Assembly (NCBI RefSeq): GCF_000466405.1
Contig: NZ_KE952937.1
Coordinates: 117,193-161,574, forward strand
Length of the DNA stretch: 44,382 nucleotides
Source: Atopobium sp. oral taxon 810 str. F0209
GTDB taxonomy: Bacteria; Actinomycetota; Coriobacteriia; Coriobacteriales; Atopobiaceae
Direction of reading: 5' to 3'
A program made the translations under genes and the position numbers. Shown here piece after piece: positions 17,441 to 26,300 of the stretch. Numbering within the stretch: position 1 is the stretch's first letter; the number at the start of each line of letters is the position of its first letter. The notes under the pieces are model-generated. The model was not told the DNA's origin and searched no databases. It saw nothing but the letters and a program-made list of their open reading frames with translations.

Positions 17441-17495
17441 AGCCCCGAGGAGGCTTTTTTGGTAGGAATGCGAACAAAAAAGCCTCCTCGGGGCT
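17441..17495. terminator. Bidirectional terminator with a 20-bp perfect stem
   Basis: Bases 17441-17460 and 17476-17495 are perfect inverted repeats with a 15-base loop. Each arm ends toward the loop with six T or A. It lies between the convergent lipid-kinase and gntR genes and fits a terminator working in both directions. Each arm can also fold as a mini-hairpin followed by T6. Confidence 0.82.
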
Positions 17496-17546
17496 GTTTC
17501 ACCCGATATAGCTGGATACAGACTACGTGGTTAGCACGGCTCTTTC

Positions 17547-18200
17547 CTACCACGACAGATATTTAGCGTTATCCAATGACCAGTGCACATCCCGTATATA
17601 AGATTGCAAACTAATACCATCCCGCTTCTTGAAAAGTGCCAAAATATGTGCGTGTTCCTTATTGGCTTTGCGCGCATTGGCTTCCAGCACATCAGGCTTT
17701 TCTTGCAAATAGGCGCGTTTCATAAAAAAGCGATTAAGATCATCAATATAGTCTACAAGTCGACTGTTGCCACACTTTTGCACGTAAGTCTGATGAAACT
17801 CGCGTTGCAAATCATCATAGCGATCAAATAACCCGCTATTGATCGCCAGCTGCATACTGTTACACAAAAATCCTAGTTGCGCAACATCATTGTCGCTCAT
17901 ACGCCCTGCTGCCAAAAGAGCCGCTCTCCCATCAAGCGGCCCCAAAATCTCAAACACTTCGCGTGCTGCCGACTCATCAAAGCCACGCACAATAAAGCCT
18001 TTTCGCGGCAAACGCTCCAAATAGCCCTCGTCTGCAAGCTGCATCAGCGCTTCTCTCACAGGGGTACGGCTAACTGACAATGCATCAGCAATACTTTGCT
18101 CGCTAATATGTTCAAACTCCCCCAGCATGCCTTCATTGATGAGATTGGCAATATGCATATACACATGATCTTTGAGAGAAAAGTATCTTTCTTTACTCAT
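17547..18200 (-). CDS. GntR-family regulator, FCD (FadR-like) branch
   Basis: The 217-residue protein has the N-terminal winged helix-turn-helix of GntR regulators (SEQSIADALSVSRTPVREALMQLADEGYL at about 35-65, quoted only by its start and end) and a helical FCD effector domain. That domain contains the REFH and NKEHAHIL histidines that often bind a metal and a small acid. It is divergent from the DDAH and antiporter genes, which are the natural targets. Its own promoter overlaps two palindromes, pointing to autorepression. I chose ATG 18200, with AGG eleven bases upstream. A GTG at 18212 is an alternative that would add four residues. The effector is unknown. An arginine derivative is a reasonable guess from context. 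Confidence 0.87.
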   Translation of the reverse strand: MSKERYFSLKDHVYMHIANLINEGMLGEFEHISEQSIADALSVSRTPVREALMQLADEGYLERLPRKGFIVRGFDESAAREVFEILGPLDGRAALLAAGRMSDNDVAQLGFLCNSMQLAINSGLFDRYDDLQREFHQTYVQKCGNSRLVDYIDDLNRFFMKRAYLQEKPDVLEANARKANKEHAHILALFKKRDGISLQSYIRDVHWSLDNAKYLSW

Positions 18201-18221
18201 ACTGTCACACACCTATAACTT

Positions 18222-18250
18222 ATTGTATTTACAATACTATTGTATACAAT
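18222..18250 (-). promoter_or_regulatory. gntR promoter covered by two operator-like palindromes
   Basis: ATTGTA-TT-TACAAT (18222-18235) and the perfect palindrome ATTGTATACAAT (18239-18250) lie 16 bp apart centre to centre. On the minus strand they form a -35 TTGTAT and a -10 TACAAT with a 16-base spacer. Both fit the T-x-G-T...A-C-x-A operator style of FCD-type GntR proteins. A further half-like TTGTACAC lies at 18339-18346, upstream of the DDAH gene. Confidence 0.65.
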
Positions 18251-18415
18251 CGTCATTCTTGCCAATATAAACAAAAAAGTAAAGATAAACAGCGTATAAA
18301 TTACCGCTTACTGAAAAAATAATACCTTTGAGTATGAATTGTACACGGTATGCAAATCTTAAAGATATTTTGGACTTACGAAGCGCAAAGTTAGTTTTTT
18401 GAAAGGAGTTTTACC

Positions 18416-19192
18416 ATGGCTAGATTTACTCATTGCATCGTCCGTCGTCCAAGTCACTCTTTGCTTAACGGCATTACCTCTGCCCCTGAGCTTGGAAAGC
18501 CCGACTATAATCGCGCTATTGAAGAGCACAATGACTACATTGATGCCCTTACGCGTTGCGGCGTAGATGTCACCGTACTTCCTGCATCCGAAGAGTACCC
18601 TGACAGCTGCTTTGTTGAGGATACCTGCGTAATTACACGTTGTGGTGTTATCGTAGACAACCCAGGAGCTGACACTCGTCGTGGTGAGGCAGCACTGCTT
18701 GAACCTGTACTGCATCGCTTTTTTGATTATGACAAAATTCGTCACATTACCTCACCAGGCACCCTTGAGGGCGGTGATGTCATGATGGTAGGTAACACAT
18801 TCTATGTTGGCAGGTCAAAACGTACCAATGCAGAAGGCATCCGTCAGTTTGCCGCCATCCTACAAGAGTGGGGTCTGAAGTGTGTTGAAGTCCCTCTGGA
18901 GAAAGTGTTGCATCTAAAGACAGGCGTCAACTATATCGAGAACAACAATATGCTCGTCTCTGGCGAATTTATCGAAAAAACTGATTTTGCAAGCTACAAC
19001 AAGATCATTGTTCCTGAAGAAGAGGCCTACGGCGCCAACTGTATTTGGATAAATGACACAGTCATCGTCGCCGAGGGCTATCCCGTTGTGCTCAAGGCTG
19101 TACAAGATGCTGGTTACAAAACTATCGTGGTAGATACGTCTGAATATCGCAAACTCGACGGCGGTCTATCCTGCCTAGGCTTGCGCTTCTAG
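18416..19192 (+). CDS. Dimethylarginine dimethylaminohydrolase (DDAH)
   Basis: The 258-residue protein matches bacterial DDAH, a guanidino-modifying enzyme that converts mono- or dimethylarginine to citrulline and methylamine or dimethylamine. The catalytic set is present: Glu118 in EGGD, His166 in HLKTGVNYI and Cys253 in LSCLGLRF, each four positions beyond the Pseudomonas enzyme numbers as I remember them. PDSCFVEDT at 62-70 forms the substrate lid region. GAAAGGAG lies seven bases before ATG 18416. It leads the antiporter gene, with a hairpin between them, and is divergent from a GntR regulator. Arginine deiminases of this superfamily are much longer, so a deiminase is less likely. Confidence 0.9.
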   Translation: MARFTHCIVRRPSHSLLNGITSAPELGKPDYNRAIEEHNDYIDALTRCGVDVTVLPASEEYPDSCFVEDTCVITRCGVIVDNPGADTRRGEAALLEPVLHRFFDYDKIRHITSPGTLEGGDVMMVGNTFYVGRSKRTNAEGIRQFAAILQEWGLKCVEVPLEKVLHLKTGVNYIENNNMLVSGEFIEKTDFASYNKIIVPEEEAYGANCIWINDTVIVAEGYPVVLKAVQDAGYKTIVVDTSEYRKLDGGLSCLGLRF

Positions 19193-19211
19193 AACTTTTT
19201 TCTTCATCCCC

Positions 19212-19253
19212 AAAAGGTTGCGCGGGTCGGCAAAACGATCCACGCAACCTTTT
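19212..19253 (+). terminator. Intercistronic hairpin between DDAH and the antiporter
   Basis: AAAAGGTTGCG (19212-19222) pairs with CGCAACCTTTT (19243-19253), with an inner GGGTCG/CGATCC stem. The plus strand ends in TTTT. It may partly terminate transcription, protect the upstream mRNA, or reduce antiporter expression. The antiporter ribosome site follows a few bases later. Confidence 0.6.
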
Positions 19254-19275
19254 ACTACGGAGAGAGGGTGCTACG

Positions 19276-20778
19276 ATGCAAACATCTAATGTAATGACAA
19301 GTAGTCCCGCAAAATTACTCATAGACGAGCAAGGTAACAAAATCATCGATCCCAATGGCATGGGTCTGCTACGCCTGTCAATGATGGTTATCACAGCGAG
19401 TATTTGCGGTGGTATTTTCTCACTGGCAGGTGATCTTGCAGCAGGTGGTGCCAATACAGGAGCTGTACTGATCAGCTGGGGCATCTGCTTTGTAGGCGTA
19501 CTATCACTTGCTATGTGCTTTTTTGGTTTATCACGTGCACGGCCTGACCTAACTGGCGGCATTTACGCCTATGCTGCAGCAGGATTTGGTGATTTTGTTG
19601 GCTTCATTTCAGCATATGGTTACTGGATTTCAGGATGCCTATCTAACGTCTCGTTTGCTCTTCTACTCTTCTCAGCACTTGGATATTTCTTTAAGCCTTT
19701 TGAAGGCGGCAACAATCTTCTCTCATGTATTTTTGCCTCCGCATATCTGTGGTTTTTGGTCTGGTTGGCAGCAAAAGGTGTCAAAGAAGCAGCTAAGCTC
19801 AACGTTTTTGTAACCATTGCAAAGATTATTCCTCTTGGGCTATTTATCGTCTCAATTTTGCTGTTGGGTAAATTTAATCCTTCTATTTTTATGACTAACT
19901 TTACAGGTGAACCAGGCGGCCCAGGCTTTTTTGAGCAGGTTGTATCCACTATGGTTGCACTTGTTTGGGTCTTTACTGGCATCGAAGCGTCCGTGGTAAT
20001 TTCAGGACGTGCTCGTCTCGCAAAAGATGTGGGGCGCTCGACCATTATTGGATTTGTTTCCATTTTTGTACTGTATATGTTGATATCGGTCCTCAGCATG
20101 GGTGTAGTACCTCGCGAGCAAATGGCTCAACTCGCGACACCTTCGATGGCTGGTGTACTCGAAGCTGCTATCGGACCTATTGGTGCTGCTATAGTCAATC
20201 TCGGCGTAGTGTTGTCGCTGTTAGGCGCTATGTTAGGTTATGTCATCATCAATGCCGAAACTCCGTATGAAGCAGCAAAGATGGGTACTTTCCCCAAGAT
20301 TTTTGCGCAATCAAATGAAGCAGGATCTCCCATCGTGACACTCATTGTGTCATCTGCAATTACACAGCTATTTTTGATTTTGGCAGTATTTGCAACAACC
20401 ACCTATCAATTTATGTACAACTGTGCCGTATGCACAATTTTAGTGCCCTATGTCGCCTCGGTATTATACTTTGCCAAAATCGCCTGGCAGAACAAGTTCA
20501 TGGGTGTCGATGGTGCAGGTAATATCAACAAGGCACGCTTTTTTGGTTCGTTGGGCGTGGCATATACTATCTTTCTAGTGTGGTCCTGTGGACTAACTGG
20601 CATTATGATTACGACCATATTGTTTACCCCAGGTATTGCTCTTTATGCTTGGGGCGAAGTAACCCAAGGCAAGAAGATTTTGCCAACTATGGTGGATAAA
20701 GTTATTGCGGCGATTATTGTCATCACGATGGCAGTATCGATATACCTCATTGCAATGGGTACAATTTCAGTACTGTAA
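19276..20778 (+). CDS. APC-superfamily basic amino acid antiporter (ArcD/APA-like)
   Basis: The 500-residue integral membrane protein has about twelve to thirteen hydrophobic segments and the APA-family opening GLLRLSMMVITASICGGIFSL near 30-50, with the unwound GGGIF-like helix 1. Later come the VFTGIEASVVISGRA helix-6 region and a NAETPYEAAKMG loop. Such carriers exchange arginine for ornithine, or related pairs. GAGAGAGGG precedes ATG 19276. Placed after DDAH it could import methylarginine and export citrulline or ornithine. This substrate idea is inference from context. A terminator lies about 185 bases downstream. Confidence 0.83.
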   Translation: MQTSNVMTSSPAKLLIDEQGNKIIDPNGMGLLRLSMMVITASICGGIFSLAGDLAAGGANTGAVLISWGICFVGVLSLAMCFFGLSRARPDLTGGIYAYAAAGFGDFVGFISAYGYWISGCLSNVSFALLLFSALGYFFKPFEGGNNLLSCIFASAYLWFLVWLAAKGVKEAAKLNVFVTIAKIIPLGLFIVSILLLGKFNPSIFMTNFTGEPGGPGFFEQVVSTMVALVWVFTGIEASVVISGRARLAKDVGRSTIIGFVSIFVLYMLISVLSMGVVPREQMAQLATPSMAGVLEAAIGPIGAAIVNLGVVLSLLGAMLGYVIINAETPYEAAKMGTFPKIFAQSNEAGSPIVTLIVSSAITQLFLILAVFATTTYQFMYNCAVCTILVPYVASVLYFAKIAWQNKFMGVDGAGNINKARFFGSLGVAYTIFLVWSCGLTGIMITTILFTPGIALYAWGEVTQGKKILPTMVDKVIAAIIVITMAVSIYLIAMGTISVL

Positions 20779-21072
20779 GGAAACTGCTGGCAGGTAGCGT
20801 TGGTATGAAGCTGTCTGCTGGCAGACTGATAGGCAGTCACACTGCTCGTTGAACTCCTCCATCAATTCAAAAAGTGTGTATGAGTAAAAATAAAAAAACT
20901 TTGTTAGTTTATATCTGGTACTCATAGCGTAGCGATAATAAACTCCATACTAAACTAATACAAACCCCAAAACCTGAAACAAATCAGATTTTGGGGTTAT
21001 ATTTTGGGGTTATGTCAATACTCTTAAAGTGTATAAATAACTATTTCTTTAGCTATCTACCATTTAGCATAA
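20779..21072. other. Intergenic region between antiporter and ptsI
   Basis: These 294 bases separate convergent genes and hold no supported gene. They contain a small hairpin GTCTG-CTGG-CAGAC (20813-20826), an inverted pair TTAGTTTA/TAAACTAA flanking about 20910-20955, a shared terminator at 20963-20998, and directly after it a second copy of ATTTTGGGGTTAT. Confidence 0.6.
20963..20998. terminator. Bidirectional terminator between antiporter and ptsI
   Basis: AACCCCAAAA (20963-20972) pairs with TTTTGGGGTT (20989-20998), extended by CTGA/TCAG after one mismatch. AT-rich flanks on both sides suit termination from either direction. The stem is AT-rich at its top, so strength is moderate. Confidence 0.7.
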
Positions 21073-22779
21073 TTACTTCTTGACAGCAGCCTGCAAAGCA
21101 GCTTTGACCTCAGCAGCAGTATCGAGCTTCATAATCTTTTCAGTCAAAGCGTCTGCTTCCTCCTTGGTCCACTGCGAAATAATGTGACGTGTACGCAGAA
21201 TGGACGGCGAAGATACGGAGAACTCACCTAGACCAAAGGAAATCAACACGGGAATAATCAAAGGATCGGCTGCTGCTTCGCCGCACATACCAACCATGAT
21301 GCCAGCCTTGTTGCCTTCTTCAATAATACGCTTAAGCGAACGCAGTACAGACGGCTGATAGACCTCATAGATATACCCAATGCGATCGTTACCACGGTCA
21401 GCACACATCGTATAACCAATAAGGTCGTTAGTACCAATAGAGAAGAAGTCACATTCAGCAGCGAGCAAATCTGCAATCAAAGACGCGGAAGGTGTCTCAA
21501 TCATGGTACCAACCTCAATATTGGGGTTGTAAGCAACATCACGCTCATCGAGTTCCTTCTTGCATTCCTCAACAAGAGTCTTAACCTTGCGGATCTCAAC
21601 AAGGTCAGTTACCAGAGGCACCATAATCTTGATGTCACCAAAGGCGGAGGCGCGCAGCAGAGCGCGAAGTTGTACCTTGTACTGCTCAGGATTGGCAAGG
21701 CAGTAGCGAACGGCACGGAATCCCATAAAGGGGTTTTCCTCCTTGACAAGGTCAAGATACGGAATCTCTTTGTCGCCACCCACATCAAGCGTACGAATGA
21801 TGACAGGCTTGTCCTTCATACGCAAAGCAACTTTTTGGTAAGCAGAGAATTGCTCATCTTCGGTAGGCAGTTCAGAAGCATCCATAAAGAGGAACTCAGA
21901 GCGGAAAAGACCAACGCCCTCAGCGTCATGCTCAATAGCAGCAGTTGCATCATCGGGGTTGCCAATATTAGCAACAAGCAGCTTGTTAATACCATCGGCT
22001 GTATTGGTTGGCTTACCGCGATATGCCTCGAGTCTCTTCTTGTCAGCGGCAAGCAGTTCGGCCTTAAACTTGTAGCTATCGAGCTCCTCATTGCTAGGAT
22101 TAAGGAAAACCTCACCCTGAGTGCCGTCAACAATCAGCAAGTCCCCATTGTTGATAGCGGTCGTGCAGCCCTCAACAGACAGGACGGCAGGAATTTCCAT
22201 AGCGCGGGCAATAATAGCGGAGTGAGAAGTACGTCCACCCGTCTCGGTAATGATGCCAACGATGTTGTTCTTGTCAATGTCAGCAGTCATCGAAGGTGTT
22301 AGCTCATGCACAATAACAACAGAGTGCTCGGGCAGGTTGGACAGGTCAACTAACTCTTTGCCCAAAAGATTGGCAAGCAAACCAGTCTTTACGTCGGCAA
22401 CGTCAGCAGCGCGTGCCTTGAAGAGCTCGTCTTCCATATTGATAAACATGTTGTAATACATGTCATAGGCTTCAGAGACAGCTTGCTCGGCGCACATACC
22501 CTCATCAATGCTGTCATTAACACTCTCGAGGATGCCATCGTCTTCGGCAAACTCGATATGAGCACCCATAATGCCTGCCTCATTTTCGAGACCGCCTGCC
22601 TTCATACGCTCAATTTGTTCATTAGTACGAGCAATAAACTTGTCGCGGGCAGCCGAAAAACGAAGTTTTTCAGCCTCTAGATCTTTGGGGGCAGTCGGGG
22701 TGAAGGAGAGATCAGGCACCACCGCGACACGCGCAACACCGATGCCAATGCCATCCGATGCATTAACGCCTTTAAACAT
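21073..22779 (-). CDS. ptsI: PTS enzyme I (phosphoenolpyruvate-protein phosphotransferase)
   Basis: The 568-residue cytosolic enzyme takes phosphate from PEP and passes it to HPr. The phosphorylated histidine is His186 in GGRTSHSAIIARA. The PEP-binding barrel shows GLFRSEFLFM, FMGFRAVRYC, GTNDLIGYTMCADRGN and the catalytic cysteine in GMCGEAAADP. ATG 22779 has GAGGAG five bases upstream and matches the family start. The 22 further upstream codons are not supported. It lies 104 bases after fruK on the same strand. No ptsH or sugar-specific enzyme II gene is in the window, so those must lie elsewhere. In related Coriobacteria a partial PTS may serve phosphorylation of fructose or other substrates. 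Confidence 0.96.
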   Translation of the reverse strand: MFKGVNASDGIGIGVARVAVVPDLSFTPTAPKDLEAEKLRFSAARDKFIARTNEQIERMKAGGLENEAGIMGAHIEFAEDDGILESVNDSIDEGMCAEQAVSEAYDMYYNMFINMEDELFKARAADVADVKTGLLANLLGKELVDLSNLPEHSVVIVHELTPSMTADIDKNNIVGIITETGGRTSHSAIIARAMEIPAVLSVEGCTTAINNGDLLIVDGTQGEVFLNPSNEELDSYKFKAELLAADKKRLEAYRGKPTNTADGINKLLVANIGNPDDATAAIEHDAEGVGLFRSEFLFMDASELPTEDEQFSAYQKVALRMKDKPVIIRTLDVGGDKEIPYLDLVKEENPFMGFRAVRYCLANPEQYKVQLRALLRASAFGDIKIMVPLVTDLVEIRKVKTLVEECKKELDERDVAYNPNIEVGTMIETPSASLIADLLAAECDFFSIGTNDLIGYTMCADRGNDRIGYIYEVYQPSVLRSLKRIIEEGNKAGIMVGMCGEAAADPLIIPVLISFGLGEFSVSSPSILRTRHIISQWTKEEADALTEKIMKLDTAAEVKAALQAAVKK

Positions 22780-22883
22780 ATGAGCTCCTCTTTTGCGTTC
22801 CCATAAGACACGCGCCTGATGGCGCGGCAAATCCATTGACGCCATCTCCGTATAAAGCGAGAAGACAATGTCTAAGACCGAGC

Positions 22884-23819
22884 CTATTTCTGCTTTGCCT
22901 GTTTGTTGATGAGCTCAATGAGGCGACCGTACACGCGATCGATAGTTGCGCGCTTGGCAATACCCTTACTTGCTGCCGTAGCCGTACCGCAAGCAGAAGC
23001 AAAACGTAGAGCGTTCTCATAATCAGCACCAGCAGAAACCATGGCGACAAAACCAGCAACCATAGAGTCGCCTGCACCTGTAGCGTTAACAAGGCGAATC
23101 TTTGCTGTAGGCACGGTGTGCATCACACCATTCTCATCAAGCAGCAATGAACCATGCCCACCACAGGAAACGATAACGTTTTGTGCGCCGCGCTTCTGTA
23201 GCTCACGGGCATAAGGCTCACACTCTTCAGGAGTTTCGGGGTGAGAATTAAAAATACGACCAACCTCATGGTTGTTAGGCTTAATCAAGAAGGGCTCTGC
23301 ATCCAGTGACTGCAACAGCAACGTACCGGGAGCATCAACAACAAAGCGGATACCACGGCCCTTGAGACGACGCATGATAATCTCATACATATTTTCAGGC
23401 AGAGACTTGGGGATGGAGCCTGTCAAAATAAGGGTATCGCCCTCGCCAATAGCATCGATGCGCTCAAGCAGCTCATCGACTTTCTTCTCAGAAATCTTGG
23501 GGCCCATACCGTTAACCATTGTCATTGCAATGCCGATAAGCTTGACATTAATACGGGTGAAGCCCTTGTCCAAGCGGACAAAATTACAGGTGAGACCTGC
23601 ATCCTGCAGCATTTGCAGCATGTAGTCACCCGTAAAGCCAGCAAGCAGGCCCAAAGCTACATTGGGAACCTGTAGCTCATTGAGAAGCGTCGAGACATTG
23701 ATACCGTTGCCATCGCAATAAATTTCTTCAGTCGAAGAGCGGTTAGTGAAACCCATATCCAACGTCAAAGGATGCATGACGTAGTCAATGGCGGGGTTTA
23801 GGGTCATCGTGTAAATCAA
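22884..23819 (-). CDS. fruK: 1-phosphofructokinase (PfkB family)
   Basis: The 311-residue PfkB-family sugar kinase most resembles 1-phosphofructokinase, which makes fructose 1,6-bisphosphate from the fructose 1-phosphate delivered by a fructose PTS. The start is TTG 23819 (TTG ATT TAC ACG), with AAAGGAG six bases upstream, giving the family opening IYTMTLNPAIDY. The frame continues eight codons further, but without a ribosome site. The first signature reads GNGINVS near 37-43, where GGKGINVS is usual. The second reads NATGAGDSMVAGF near 245-257 with the catalytic Asp. Pairing with ptsI supports a PTS-fed sugar. Tagatose-6-phosphate kinase is an alternative. Confidence 0.87.
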   Translation of the reverse strand: MIYTMTLNPAIDYVMHPLTLDMGFTNRSSTEEIYCDGNGINVSTLLNELQVPNVALGLLAGFTGDYMLQMLQDAGLTCNFVRLDKGFTRINVKLIGIAMTMVNGMGPKISEKKVDELLERIDAIGEGDTLILTGSIPKSLPENMYEIIMRRLKGRGIRFVVDAPGTLLLQSLDAEPFLIKPNNHEVGRIFNSHPETPEECEPYARELQKRGAQNVIVSCGGHGSLLLDENGVMHTVPTAKIRLVNATGAGDSMVAGFVAMVSAGADYENALRFASACGTATAASKGIAKRATIDRVYGRLIELINKQAKQK

Positions 23820-24144
23820 CGCGAGCTCCTTTCCAAATGCCAACTCGATTCATATTCTCACATACTTAGACTTTACGGAACGAAAAGAGAGAATAATTTG
23901 GAAGACGGTCGTTTAAGCCTGCCGTACGTATGGTAAAAGGTGGTATCGGTTTCATGTTTGAATGCCCTCATCACCTCCAAAGCTGCCATCAGCCGCAAAA
24001 ATCAGCCTACACATGCATAACGGACAAGCAATACAGCACCGAAACATCTCCTTTATCAGTATCATAGTGTGGTGGAAAATAATCAAATACAGGAAGTGTT
24101 CAACTTCGCCTTTGAGCACTGGTTGAAGAAAGCAGATTTTGCCC
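23820..24144. other. Divergent intergenic region, fruK / DUF4012 gene
   Basis: These 325 bases carry the control regions of fruK (minus) and the DUF4012 gene (plus). The fruK ribosome site is at about 23826-23832. An imperfect hairpin AGTGTTCA/TGAGCACT lies near 24094-24121, shortly before the DUF4012 start. I cannot place promoters with confidence, and there is no supported gene inside. Confidence 0.4.
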
Positions 24145-26082
24145 ATGGGTAATGACAAGAAATCCCGCGAAGAACGCCTCCGTAATGCTCGTGCACGTTC
24201 TGTCGGTCGCGCAACCATCCAACATCCCATGAGCGAGCGCGAAGAGCAGACTGCTCATGTTGCCGAATATTCAGAAAACCGCATGCAGATCACTCACAAT
24301 CGCGGTTCCCATCATCTGCCCATGCTGCGAATTGCACTGGGCACCGCACTCGCAGTCTTAGTTATCGCCGGCGCCATTGCAACCAATGCCATCTCCAGCG
24401 AGGTACGCGAAGCAGGAAGCAAAGCCAAACAAGTCATGGCAAGTTATGCCAGCTTTGAAGACGCTGTAGATGCGGGAGATGTCGCCGCAGCAAATAAAGC
24501 TTCTGCCGCAATGATTACCGATGCAGATAGCCTGAAGTCACTTACCCAAGGTTCGCTTTGGCCTTTTGTGTCAATTTTGCCTGTAGCGGGAAGTGATGCT
24601 CATACAGCTCAAGAACTTTCCTCCGCTGCCCAGCTACTCTCACATGACATTGTCGAACCATTTATGAAAGTCGCCCAAAAGGAAAACAGCGTTCAAATCC
24701 TTTCAAGTGGCAAGGTTAATCTTGCGCTCCTATCAGGCACACTCGATACTCTCAAAGACAATCAAGCAAAAATAACCGAGGCAAAAAAACAGTTATCAGC
24801 TCTTGCCTCTACGGGAGATTCCGACTTTGCAAAAGCAACTCAGCATGCTCAAAAAGCCTTCGATGAGCTGGACAAGCGCAGCCAACTTGCTCACAAACTT
24901 GCACCGCATGCCGCAACTATTCTTGGTTCTAAAGAAACACGTAATTATCTGGTGGTTATCCAAGATAACGATCAACTGCGTTCCTTGGGCGGTGCCCCCC
25001 TTAGCAAGAGCATCCTGACGGCATCCAATGGTTCGTTGGTTTTGCAGCCCTTCTCACATGACGATTCTAGTAGTACCACCTTGAGTGGTAACAAGCTCCT
25101 CAAGACATCTGCTGCAGAAGATGAGCTTGTAGGAGACACGCTGAGCTCGCAGCCATCACAAATTACCTCCATCCCCAAGGCATCACGTGCCGCCGAGCTA
25201 CTCGCACAGGCTTATGAAAATCAGTCTGGCAATCACATTGATGGTGTGATTTTGCTTGACCCTTATGTGGTGCAGAATCTGCTTGCCATAACAGGTAATG
25301 TCACCCTTGATGATGAAACTACTCTTGATAGCAAAAATTTTGCTGAATATGTCCTTAAAGAACTCGCGCAAAATACCGGTTCTTGGGAACAGGGCAAAAA
25401 GATTGATGATGTTTGCAATGCCAGCGTGGGTCCTTTGTTTGAAAAGCTTGGCAGCATTGATAATGCCAAACTCATCAAGACTCTACATACCAGTGTCAAG
25501 CAGGGCAGGTTATCCCTTTGGCTTGCTGATACTGAGGAAGAAAAACTCGTTTCCGAGCTTGGCTTTGCTGGTATAGATAACAATGACAAAAAATCTCCTG
25601 TCTTGGGCGTTTATATCAACGAAAAAACCAACGGACGCATTAACTGGTATCTAAATGCAAAAACAGAGATTGGCAAGGCTTCCAAGGAATCTGATGGCAG
25701 TGTTAGTTATCAAGTCACTACAACACTCACCAATACAATCGATATGTCTAAGCTTTCTGAACTTTGGAGCAGCACAGGTAGCTTTGTCGTATTGGGCAAC
25801 GCAAGTGCAGGTAGACGTAGTGATGCCGATATGATGTTGCAGCTCTACTTACTTGCATCCGAAGGCGTTTCGATAAGCGACGTTGATGCCAAAAGTGAAT
25901 CGCAAACAGGTAATGGTCTAAGCTTCACCCATGAGCCTATGGAATGGGATGGACACAAACTTGAAAACTGCGCTGTACAGCTTGACTTTAGTGAGACAGT
26001 TACCATCACATACAAGCTAACCTGCCCTGCCGATGCTGACAAACCAACCCTCAGGCAGACTCCCACAGCCCAAGCTGATTAA
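24145..26082 (+). CDS. DUF4012-family membrane-anchored envelope protein
   Basis: The 645-residue protein has a charged cytosolic N-terminus (about 1-60), one transmembrane segment (LRIALGTALAVLVIAGAIA, about 62-82), and a large extracellular part. Around residue 270 the line YLVVIQDNDQLRSLGG followed by a glycine-rich turn is the DUF4012 hallmark (usually Q-N-x-E-L-R-x-x-G-G). The region between (85-250) is helical and alanine/lysine-rich. DUF4012 proteins are envelope proteins of unknown biochemical role, often near cell-wall polysaccharide genes, which are not seen here. ATG 24145 has no strong ribosome site. An in-frame TTG two codons earlier is an alternative. It appears monocistronic, followed by a tRNA on the other strand. 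Confidence 0.75.
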   Translation: MGNDKKSREERLRNARARSVGRATIQHPMSEREEQTAHVAEYSENRMQITHNRGSHHLPMLRIALGTALAVLVIAGAIATNAISSEVREAGSKAKQVMASYASFEDAVDAGDVAAANKASAAMITDADSLKSLTQGSLWPFVSILPVAGSDAHTAQELSSAAQLLSHDIVEPFMKVAQKENSVQILSSGKVNLALLSGTLDTLKDNQAKITEAKKQLSALASTGDSDFAKATQHAQKAFDELDKRSQLAHKLAPHAATILGSKETRNYLVVIQDNDQLRSLGGAPLSKSILTASNGSLVLQPFSHDDSSSTTLSGNKLLKTSAAEDELVGDTLSSQPSQITSIPKASRAAELLAQAYENQSGNHIDGVILLDPYVVQNLLAITGNVTLDDETTLDSKNFAEYVLKELAQNTGSWEQGKKIDDVCNASVGPLFEKLGSIDNAKLIKTLHTSVKQGRLSLWLADTEEEKLVSELGFAGIDNNDKKSPVLGVYINEKTNGRINWYLNAKTEIGKASKESDGSVSYQVTTTLTNTIDMSKLSELWSSTGSFVVLGNASAGRRSDADMMLQLYLLASEGVSISDVDAKSESQTGNGLSFTHEPMEWDGHKLENCAVQLDFSETVTITYKLTCPADADKPTLRQTPTAQAD

Positions 26083-26107
26083 GACTGAAGAATTGCACTC
26101 GAAAAAA

Positions 26108-26183
26108 TGGTGCGCCCTGGCGGACTCGAACCGCCAACCTACAGTTTAGAAGACTGGTGCTCTATCCATTGAGCTAAGGGCGC
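26108..26183 (-). tRNA. tRNA-Arg(UCU)
   Basis: The minus strand forms a 76-base cloverleaf with acceptor GCGCCCT/AGGGCGC, D-arm TAGCTCAATGGATAGAGCA, anticodon TCT in the loop CTTCTAA, T-arm GCGGTTCGAGTCCGC and an encoded ACCA. Confidence 0.96.
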
Positions 26184-26300
26184 CCGTTACTGCAACTAGT
26201 GCAGGGATATCCTACCACGACCTACACCATCTCGTGCCATAAGTATCTTAGATATTGTTGGGAGTGAAAACGCTTTAGAGCAAAGATTGGACAAAAAATA

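Noticed and set aside
18416-19192. Arginine deiminase
   Set aside because: The protein is far shorter than arginine deiminases and follows the DDAH motif spacing.
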